Positions 55,856 through 64,000 of a stretch of 64,000 nucleotides of DNA are shown here, one piece after another; position 1 is the stretch's first letter; each line of letters starts with the position of its first letter. The notes under the pieces were generated by a model, which saw only the letters and a program-made list of their open reading frames with translations, ran no database searches and was not told where the DNA came from. Both the position numbers and the translations under genes were made by a program. The stretch lies in the NCBI GenBank assembly GCA_016648135.1, contig JADDOH010002649.1, forward strand, positions 92,397 to 156,396, in the 5' to 3' direction. The DNA is from Agrypnia vestita (lineage: Eukaryota; Arthropoda; Insecta; Trichoptera; Phryganeidae).

Positions 55856-58220
55856 TTACTTGGCCATATCAATTTTTCTGCAGCTCTCCTCAATATTGAT
55901 GCCATCAATACTCTCACGATATATATTTATCACTATTCCTTCCTCATTCATTGGCTTGACGTAATATAACTGCCCAAGAAACTTTTTTTTGTCATCATCG
56001 CTCAGATTAGCGTTACATTCATTCCTAATTTTATCAATACATTCGCCACTTATACGACTAAGCAATCAAATTTCCATGGAATTACCACGTTTTTTTCTAT
56101 CTATTTTAGTCATTTTTTTGTTAGTTTGCTCATATTTTTCTACTTTTTGTTATTTCCACTTCTGCCAGTTTCAGTCTTTACTCTCAAAAATCAGGGTTTG
56201 TATTAGAACTCCATTGATTGCTCACAAGTTCTATTATGAAATTTTTAGGAATAAGAAAATAACCAACACATTTTACAAGTAATTCTGTTACATATTATAA
56301 AGTATTTAAAGTAACATCATGTCACTTTCAGGTGAACACTGTCACGGTTTTGCGGTTGTCGGAGACAGACGAAACTCTTAAATTAATTAGTTTTATTTTA
56401 TCACAAAAAGTCACTGAGCATGCTCTCAACTGGAGCAGGATAATATTATACTATCACTATCGAGAAACTTCAAGACTGATCTTGGTAAAAAGATCATATA
56501 GAAAGGTAAGATTTTGGTTGTAAGATCAGTATACAAGTCTAGAAGTTGCTCGTTATACAGTGCGGCCAGTGAAAAAAGTTATTATTCGCCGGTTGTCGAT
56601 TCACTTGTCTCTGACTTAGGCCAAACGTCAAATCATGACTAACTGCACAGCTATAATTCACCCATTTATATAGAAAGTCATTTAGCGATATATTCCTGCG
56701 AATTCGAGACCGTTTCAGTAATTTTCAATTCCAAGGGTTTCAGATTGTTGCAAAATTGTCGATTATGTGTATTTCTTCCCGTTTAAGAATAGTGATATAA
56801 ATAAAACCATGTTTATTTGTAAATGCAAATTTTGGTTATAAATTTACGGAAAGGATTATTTTACTTCCATCAAGGAGATGCAACTTTCGACCCTATGAAC
56901 GTACTGGTATTACGTATTATATTATATTGCATTACACATATACTTACGTGTTTTTACCATCAGACTGTTTACATCCTCAAACGCGACAAAATTATTAAGT
57001 TTCTAAAGTTTATTTAAGCGGCTTCCCAGCATGATAATGCTAACATACTATTTCACAAATGCATCGTAAAATACTGGTCCGTGCGCCTGGTGTTTATGCA
57101 AACTGCCCGTCACCGCTGCAAAGGGACAAACAGTGCTAGGTTTGGCAGGCGCTTGTAAACCCCCAGAGAGCAAATTCATGTCCAACAGTGCCTAACTGCG
57201 CGCACTTAAAGCCAAATGATGTTGACTCAATTTAATTATTTTCTTCAGTTTGGTGACATCTGAATTGTTTTGTGTTATTTACGTCAATTTTAATGAAATT
57301 TACTCAGATATGACCAGTAAGATAAGTATATTTATTTACGGATACACAGCTTAGTAATTTAAGGAAGTACGCGTTGTAAAATGTATAGTAGAAATATGAG
57401 ATAGAAATGATAATTTGCCTCCAAGTCGGCATTTGCTTTCTTTTATCAATGAGATGAAATGATTTCAGGTAGTAAAGGTAAAATGAAATAAGAAGGCGAA
57501 TAAAATGTCTTATATTATTTGTTCAAATAATATAAGACATTTTAATTAAAATTTAAAATAAAGATGAATTTTCCATCGATGGATTTTATAATTTAGCATA
57601 TTTATATTTTAACCTTAATCTCTAAAAGTATGTATGAATGTGGTTTAAGCAAAAGTGGTGTGCCACAATAGAATAAAGTGCCTATATCTCTGTATCCTAT
57701 ATCCTATAATCTCTGCCTACTCTTGAGGGAAAACGACCTATTTGTTAGATAGTTAACCGTTATTATTTGATTATTTGTTAATGTGAAATGTGTTAAGATA
57801 TAAATTATTTTCTGCTTGTATTTCTTTTATTTCAATTATTACAACGGTTGTAATATACTGATTAATTGTACGCGGTGAAACGGAGTAAGTAACCAAAGCT
57901 GCTGACAGATCGAAACTGGAACAGATGTAGTAAGCTTGAAGAGCTTTTCAGTTAGATGACCAGTACATTGTAGTTCCACAGCCGTGCGCGTCATACACTA
58001 TTGCCGTATACCTATAGTCTAGTTAGTGGCCACTATTATCATTAATAATAAAAAATTTAAATTTAAAAAAAGTAAACAGAAAGTTATTTTTATTGATTTT
58101 GAATGTTAAGGTTAGATCTTTAAAAATAAATTATTTAGTATATTTTTGTTCTTTCCAGCCATTAATTAAACTAAATATTGAATGCATTATTTTTATGTAT
58201 CTTCTTATATTTTATTAATT
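55856..58220. other. Unassigned AT-rich region
   Basis: Frames of 60-97 codons occur without domains. 56,332-56,523 follows an acceptor-like TCACTTTCAG and has ordinary composition, but nothing else supports an exon. 57,080-57,220 is GC-richer and unique. Confidence 0.3.
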
Positions 58221-58266
58221 ACACCAACACGTCTCGGAAAAACATTTCCATCGTCGGGGTGTTTAA
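58221..58266 (-). ncRNA. Hammerhead-like motif (PLE-g), paired helices, mutated core
   Basis: ACACC, CCGACGA, T, GGAAA-TGTT-TTTCC (5 bp), GAGAC, GTGT, T, GGTGT. Helix I is 5 bp (ACACC/GGTGT) and helix II 5 bp, while the core has U4 to C and GAGA for GAAA. It lies directly downstream of PLE coding sequence on the same strand. Confidence 0.55.
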
Positions 58267-58389
58267 TAAATGTCAAAATATCAAAAATAATAATGTCTTT
58301 TGTTTTTCTAAATTATTATTTTTTTTAAATATTATTGCTGAAGTTCTTAATTACTCATAATTATTGGAAACATTTTTAGAATTGGGCAA

Positions 58390-58728
58390 GTAGTTAAATT
58401 TAATTGATTATAAATAATATTTTGTTACTCTATCAAGTGCTTTACTAATTTCTAATGATTCTAAATTATTCAATTTCAGACCAAAATTATTTATGTGTTA
58501 AATAAAAGTCCTAAATTTTTATCAAAACCGTGATCATTTTCTAATAAATATTTTGAAAATTCACAAAAACCATCTCAAATGCTCTTTTTCTCTTACATTG
58601 AAATTTCGACCGGTTTTCCCAATATAAAACGCTATGCAATCTATACATGACAGTTTATAAACACCTGAAATTTTAAATATATTATCTTTATATTTTGAAT
58701 TTATGAGTTTTCCTACTACTAGAATATT
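58390..58728 (-). pseudogene. PLE GIY-YIG endonuclease domain and C-terminus
   Basis: Minus strand from 58,728: K-Y-K-D-N-I-F-K-I-S, then the diagnostic G-V-Y-K-L-S-C-I-D-C...F-Y-I-G-K-T-G-R, N-F-N-V-R, E-H-L-R. After two stops it continues E-N-D-H-G-F-D, L-N-N-L-E-S-L-E-I-S-K-A-L. This is the GIY-YIG domain (GVY/YIG strands, two Cys of the CCHH motif, Arg, EH) that nicks DNA for Penelope-like retrotransposition. Cut on the left by a SINE1 insertion; stops make it inactive. Confidence 0.85.
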
Positions 58729-58730
58729 GA

Positions 58731-58905
58731 TGTGGTGCGGAATACGTGTTACATCAATATTCTTACTATTTTTAAACTAAGCTAAACGCTTGTGCTATGA
58801 AAATAGGACTTACTTGCTGGACTGGAGTGAGATTCGAACCCGCGACCTTAGGATCACGAGGCGAGAGTCCTAACCACAAGACCAACAAGCTAATCTATTA
58901 TTTGT
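58731..58905 (-). repeat. SINE1, copy 4
   Basis: Best-preserved head: minus strand GGTCTTGTGGTTAGGAC (A box region) and GCGGGTTCGAATCTCAC (B box). Body as in copies 1 to 3. It abuts the PLE-g relic. Confidence 0.7.
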
Positions 58906-58989
58906 ATAAAATGCAGGTCTAATATTTTTCGGAAGATATTTTGAAATATGATTCGAAAATGTATTAATATATAAAATTCTTCACCAATA

Positions 58990-59560
58990 ATCGTTATTAT
59001 TTATTTTTACTTCCTTTATTTTAACTCGTGGCGTCTGTTTGCTTGTTTTCTTGACGAAAAAATTTTGGATCGATTTTTAACCCTTTTTCCGTGATCCAAT
59101 TGAGCTGAAACTTAGCGAGCAGACTGGTGGCGACGAACAAAAAGATCTATCAATTTTTCATTAAAAAATAATAATAATTATAGTATAATTTTGAATTTTT
59201 AGAAATTTTAATGGTTTTTTCAATTTGGAATCATTACAAAAGTTTGATTACTACCAACGGCGCCGGCGGCCCGATAACGTCACGGAATATTTAAAATTTG
59301 ATTACTCCGTCGGTAGGTATAATAGGTACTTCACTACGAATTTCCAAAATTTATGACAATTGGTTCATAGATGACAGCACACTTTGGTTTTTCTGGGAAG
59401 AAATCAAATAATAAAGAGATATTGTTATAGATTGTTGACATAGATATTTGTCTAGACATGTTTCATTTTCAGTCAATCAATTATTTCATGATGGTAAACT
59501 TAATATACAAAGAAAGGGAGTAAAATAAAAATTTGTTTTTTATGGGTTAGTTTTTTATCT
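58990..59560 (-). repeat. V-family TIR repeat, copy 2
   Basis: Opposite orientation to 38,880-39,310, longer in the middle. Ends TACTTCCTTTAT and AAAGAAAGGGAGTA, then TTTTATGGGTTAGTTTT. The middle contains ACCAACGGCGCCGGCGG, absent from copy 1. Confidence 0.65.
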
Positions 59561-59626
59561 GTGAATTGTATAAAAATTGTAAGCTATATATTTTTTAAAT
59601 TTGTTTTTTTAAATTTTAAACTGCAG

Positions 59627-59804
59627 TTCGTCTACCGCGGGTCCTAATGCGTTGCGCAAAACGGAAACAGAAAGCTCGCCATCGACCACACAGACGCCGG
59701 TCGAGTCCGCGCCCGAAATCCCGCCGAGTCAACATTTTGCCGTCCGCCAGGCGTATTTGCTAAAGCGGAGAGCTTTTGAACCGGCCATCTATCTGTCTTC
59801 ATAG
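59627..59804 (+). CDS. Possible exon, Pro/Ser/Thr-rich
   Basis: Follows an acceptor-like TTTTAAACTGCAG. The frame from 59,628 runs 58 codons to TAG at 59,802 with GC-rich third positions: S-S-T-A-G-P-N-A-L-R-K, T-Q-T-P-V-E-S-A-P-E-I-P-P. A donor-like AAAAG|GTATTT at 59,871 is out of this frame. Another frame is also open, as expected in GC-rich DNA. May be an exon or CpG-rich promoter/5' exon. Confidence 0.35.
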
Positions 59805-59952
59805 GAAAACGCGGGCGGGACAAACCGACCGAGTGCGCCGTTGTCGACCGATTGTTCGACAGTTGAAAAGGTATTTAATTAAAAAAACATCACTCTACTG
59901 TCTCTTATGTGTATTACACACACTGCTTGTATTTATCTGGGCTGAAATATAT

Positions 59953-60532
59953 TGTCACGTGTCGTGGCAGCGGGAGGAATTGATGAAAGCGCTGGAATTT
60001 AATACAAGATTCATTAATTACTGATTAATTGATTAACTAAACGTTCTAAGTCATTTAACACTATTTGACTTAACGCTATCACTCGTAAATAAACACGTTA
60101 TAATCGCTTTAACACTTTATTCACTATTCAATAGAACATTCCATCCAATTTATTCGCTTTTTTCGCTTCGGTTTATTTCGCTACGTAAGAACTTTTCAAA
60201 GTATTCGCTTTCTAATTATCGCCCGCTTGACCTCCTGGCCTTCGCAACTCGTGGCTGCGTTTGATTCCGTGTAGCTGTCAACCGCGCCCTAAAACAACAG
60301 CCATAACTTTACTCCTGCACGCGGTTATATTTATATCTGCTAATGCTGATATCAAGCCTTCCAGGCGTTTCCAGTGTTTACGAGAACTTTCTCGTGGCTT
60401 CTAGAAGTTTTTTGATGCTTCTTGTAAGCCGTAGATCACGCTAGGTCGTTCTTGGATCTTCAGTAGTGTTGTGATCATTTGCTTGTGATGATCACTTGAT
60501 ATGAATGCGTGATTCTTTTTAGTCTTGTTACA
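59953..60532 (-). repeat. Solo LTR 6 with target duplication
   Basis: 580 bp between ATAT tetranucleotides (59,949-59,952; 60,533-60,536). Minus-strand start TGTAACAAGAC, end CACGTGACA, TATA-like GATATAAATATAACC at 60,327. Confidence 0.85.
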
Positions 60533-60844
60533 ATATATTAACCTTTCATATCTGCCTTATTATGCATACCTCTGTAAATATAAAAAACACAGAGCTCATA
60601 TTCTGGGTACTCCTCCGTTACATTTTATAAGTATATTGAATAAAATAATTACAATACATATTTTAATGGTAGATATCAAATGGAATCACAAAAAGGAAGC
60701 TAGCACACAATTTTTTCTGGAGACTGGTTCAGCATCGATTCTCATGTATGCTTCCACAATATAAGCGGCGAAGTGTTTCTTTCAATTTCTTTTGTTTTAT
60801 GTTTATGCTTTAAATTAAAAGAAGACATATACATGTTGTCACAT

Positions 60845-61015
60845 ACCTAGTAGCAAAAATTTTACAGGTGTATTTCTGCTTTTGCAGTCGAAAATGTTCA
60901 AGAAACCATGATCTAATGTCAACAGTTATGGAGATATGCAATATCCAATTGCATTTTTACGATATTTCTGACTCATTTTTTGCAAAAAGTTGAACTATCA
61001 TTACAGTTACTTATG
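60845..61015 (+). repeat. D-family repeat, copy 3
   Basis: Shares GTCGAAAATGTTCAAG and AAGTTGAACTATCATTACAG with copy 2. Confidence 0.5.
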
Positions 61016-61081
61016 TTTATTTTCAGCACTTTTAGAAGACACATAGACTCACTACTGTATCTTTTTGGTGGTCCACCATAA

Positions 61082-61154
61082 GGCGGCCGTAGCAGAATGC
61101 GTGAAGCGGCCGGTTCGGGTTTCGTTTCTCGGGGTTCAAGACCCATCTCCAGCC
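61082..61154 (+). repeat. SINE2 tRNA-like head, copy 2
   Basis: GCGGCCGTAGCAGAATGCG, GGTTCGGGTTTCG, B box CGGGGTTCAAGACCC, then T13. Downstream TTACTATGTTTGATTATAC matches copy 1. Confidence 0.45.
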
Positions 61155-61394
61155 GTATAATTTTTTTTTTTTTGGCCGTGAATTCGAATGAAATAACGGA
61201 CGTTACACGAAGATACAGACGGAATGAAAATGAAATTACTATGTTTGATTATACATATTGATATGATGGAATATCAATGGGACCGGTGAAACACGGTACT
61301 GCTGAAATACTAGCCTGTTTATTAACAAAATCAATTATACAGAACAAATAAAATAAGATCAAGTAAGGTGATGATCTTGTCCGGTGTGGGTGCG

Positions 61395-62445
61395 TGGCTG
61401 TCTGCTGAAGATCTCCGTCGAATAATCTTGAAGATAGTTGAAGATAGTTGAAGTTCTCCGGAGTCAGCTCAATCAGATATCTGTAGGTGATAGGTATCGA
61501 AGTGGATATTCCGAAGATTGGAAATAACCGATGATCTCCGTCGATAGATCTCGAAGTTGGTTGGAGAAGTTGAAGTTCCGTGACGTCAGCCCAATCAGAT
61601 CTAATTGGGTAGTAGGTACTGAAATTGTATTTCCGAAAATTGGAAATGCACGATGACCTCCATCGATGGATCTCAAAGTTGGGTGGAGAAGTTGAAGTTC
61701 TGCGACGTCAGCTCAATCAGATATAATGGAGTAGTAGGTACTGAAGTTGGTAGTTCCGAAAATTGGGAATGTCCGATGCTCTGCGTCAATGGATCACGAA
61801 GTTGGTTGGCGAAGTTGAAGTTCTGCGACGTCAGCTCAGTCAGATATCAGTAAGTGGTAACTACTGAAGCTCGTAATTCCATCCGTCGGAATTGGGTAGT
61901 GGTTCTCCGTCGATAAATCTCGAAGTCTGCTCGAGAAGGTGAAGTTCTGCGGCGTCAGTCCAATCAGATATCGGTGTATGGTAGGTACCGAAGCTTGAAA
62001 GTCCGCCTTCAAATAAATTTGTGTATCGTCTCCGTTGATAACTCTCGAAGCCTGCTCGAGAAGATGGAGCTCTGCGGCGTCAGCCCGATCAGATATCAGT
62101 AGGTAGCAAATACTGAAGCTCGTTATTCCGTCCGCCGGAATCGGTAGGTAGTCCTCCGTCGATAAATCTCCCGGTCGTCTGTAAATTATCCCTCGTAGTG
62201 TCGTCAGCTTATCGTATGATAGGTATTTTCTTCTTGATATTGTCTATCGTCCCCGTTGATAATTCTCGAAGTCTGCTCGAGAAGATGGAGCTCTGCGGCG
62301 TCAGCCCAATCAGATATCAGTAGGTAGCAAATACTGAAGCTCGTTATTCCGTCCGCCGGTAAATCGTCGATAAATCTCCCGGTCGTCTATAAATTCTCCC
62401 TCGTAGTGTCGTCAGCTTATCGTATGATAGGTATTTTCTTCTTGA
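61395..62445. repeat. Degenerate tandem array, ~120-bp unit
   Basis: About eight units. GACGTCAGC(T/C)CAATCAGAT recurs near 61,463, 61,582, 61,704, 61,825, 61,943, 62,078 and 62,302; each unit also has a CTCCGTCGATAAATCTC block, GAAGTT and a GTAGGTACTGAAG block. Two units near 62,200 and 62,405 share a different block (GTGTCGTCAGCTTATCG). Confidence 0.85.
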
Positions 62446-62830
62446 TGATTTCTTCCTCTAGCGCTGGGGGGGCAGAGGAGCTGGTGGCTCGTGCCTTTTC
62501 TTCTTCTCAGGAGCTCTTCTTGGGGGTCTTCGTCGCCGGCCGGAACACAGGTCGAGGCATCAAAATGATCTTTCTTTTATTTACTCAAGAAGGTCCGTGC
62601 ACGAGCCGTCTGGCGGGTATTTCGCCAATAGAACAACGCCACCACTATGTTTTTCTGTGGTGGGGATCTCACGTATATTCAGCGGCTCGGGGACCCCGCC
62701 TCTCAGTCGTGCGCGCGCAGCTCTCGGTGAATGCCGACTACGACACGGTATTCTGGTTGGATGTAAATTTTATTTTCAGTTCATTTTCACGGTCAAATGC
62801 AATTCTCCCTCATTGACGGGTAGCGAATAG
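62446..62830. other. GC-rich block continuing the tandem array
   Basis: A 136-codon plus-strand frame (62,406-62,816) starts in the last repeat unit, so it is unlikely to be a host gene. GC-rich with CGGCTCGGGGACCCCG. Probably the same mobile element as the array (promoter/leader), class unknown. Confidence 0.35.
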
Positions 62831-63640
62831 TCGGAATTGGGAGCGGTGTTTCGATTCATTCATCTAGCACATATCAATATTATTAACAAGCATTGGATCA
62901 TAAATTAAAAAATACACAGAAAAAGTCAATTTAATATTACTTACATAAGACTACATAATATTTGATTCTCAAATTTTTCATTAACATAAGTGAAACTGTA
63001 GAAAAGCTGGTATCGCTGTTTCCTTGAAAAAAGTTCTTGTTTCAATTCAAGAAATTATATTTTAGTTGAAACCAAATATATTTTGGATTCACATTAATTT
63101 CTGTACATCTTTCCGTTTAACCATTTTATTTACTTTAATATCATAAAACTTTGTTCTTAAATTGCAGCTTCGCAATAAAATGTATTTTCATTAAAAAATA
63201 TCAAGATTTAAAATATTCCTTGTGGGATTAAAAGTCGCACAAGATTTAATAAATGCCAGCCACAGCAACCAGAATCGTAAACAAGAAAAATGCCAGCACA
63301 ACAAAATTGTATTCACCAGAAAATACCGACCAAATAAGTAGAAGTGATAAAAATGTACTGCTCCTCTTCAAACAAAATCAAAAGTCCTATTAATAAAACT
63401 TGGTTGGTGTATGACAAATTTACGTCAAAAACTTTCTCCTTCACCCACTAAGATAAATTTGAAGAGACATAAAGGACCAACTAGACAAATTTAACGTAAT
63501 CGTAAGTTAACTGTAGTGAAACTTTATCATGAACATGTTTTTTATATGAAGAAATAATATTTTTAAAAAACTTATAAGTTACCAAAATATTCCTATCCCA
63601 GACGCGTATTTGTAAGTAGTTTTGGTGGTGTTTTAGAATT
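62831..63640. other. AT-rich, nothing recognised
   Basis: No frame or repeat seen. Confidence 0.4.
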
Positions 63641-63659
63641 ATTTATTTACCTCAGAAAT

Positions 63660-63865
63660 GATCTAATTATGTGTAGAACCAATGAAATGGATATCTTGGA
63701 TCGTGTAGCGAAGATAAATTGGCAATGAAAATAGCACATTGCAAGGCAGGATGCCACAAGATGGACTCTGAGAGTTCTGAAGTGGAAAACCTTGGGAGAA
63801 TAAGAGAGACGTCGGAAGACGAGGGAATGAATGACTACAAAAAACAAACGACGAGAAGGATGCAA
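63660..63865 (+). pseudogene. LINE-K non-LTR ORF end
   Basis: GCACATTGCAAGGCAGGATG, CACAAGATGGACTC and AGAGTTCTGAAGTGG decode to H-I-A-R-Q-D-A-T-R-W-T and V-L-K-W, as in 24,331. Frameshifts follow. The last 135 bases of the window are unassigned. Confidence 0.65.
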
Positions 63866-64000
63866 GTGTGTGGAAGAAGCCTGTTGTATATAATGTTAAT
63901 TAGGTGGGCGTTTATCCCCAGGACTGTATCCACTGGTTTCTTAGTTGGAGACGCAACCCGAAAGGATGAAAGGAAGAATCGAAAGGAATCTGGCCTAAAC

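Noticed and set aside
55856..56065. 69-codon minus frame as a host exon
   Set aside because: Lies directly beside a LINE-S end and has no splice signals; more likely retroelement or chance.
62406..62816. 136-codon frame as a host gene
   Set aside because: Starts inside the ~120-bp tandem array and lies in GC-rich DNA where open frames are expected; no domain.
1..64000. CRISPR arrays, rRNA genes, bacterial-type operons, mitochondrial insertions
   Set aside because: None seen: no regularly spaced identical short repeats, no rRNA-like conserved blocks, no clustered long ORFs.

Overview
The window looks like one AT-rich (roughly two-thirds A+T), repeat-dense, gene-poor stretch of an animal nuclear genome, most probably an insect. 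The evidence is the repeat content: a mellifera-like mariner, Penelope-like elements (PLEs), several non-LTR retrotransposon families, Helitrons, tRNA-derived SINEs, and solo LTRs with 4-bp target duplications. There are no bacterial operons, rRNA genes, CRISPR arrays or complete host genes. The order cannot be fixed from the sequence alone.

Almost everything recognisable is mobile DNA or its debris. 0-10 kb: inverted-repeat elements carrying hammerhead-ribozyme-like motifs, two PLE coding relics, non-LTR ORF ends, and an unrecognised 135-codon ORF. 10-20 kb: SINE copies, TIR elements, non-LTR remnants, two LTRs. 20-32 kb: an LTR with three 121-bp repeats, a GAA-rich tract, a mariner interrupted by a non-LTR fragment, a second mariner relic, a PLE end, another LTR. 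32-44 kb: a 186-bp hammerhead-bearing palindrome with a 15-bp target duplication, Helitrons, PLE ends, and one splice-bounded 150-bp exon (39,487-39,636, minus), the best host-coding feature. 44-49 kb: three related Helitrons with dense heat-shock-element arrays. 51-64 kb: more PLE ends, TIR repeats, a possible exon (59,627), an LTR, and a degenerate ~120-bp tandem array.

Two patterns stand out. First, about eight repeat families carry a hammerhead-like motif (CUGANGA, hairpin, GAAAC, then a short palindrome of type ACNNGU). Four of them lie just downstream of the C-terminal coding region of a PLE endonuclease on the same strand, so PLE terminal ribozymes are the natural explanation; a one-base linker before helix II recurs in most families. 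Second, the Helitrons at 44.5, 46.7 and 48.6 kb contain runs of alternating GAA/TTC pentamers with 2-nt gaps, the signature of heat-shock-factor binding arrays.

Scattered GC-richer stretches (2.75, 10.3, 17.9, 26.9, 31.5, 33.9, 37.85, 52.1, 54.4, 59.7 kb) match no repeat seen here and are the best candidates for conserved non-coding or exonic host sequence. The repeat load plus one isolated internal exon fits long introns or a gene desert. All assignments come from reading the sequence; no alignment or database search was run.
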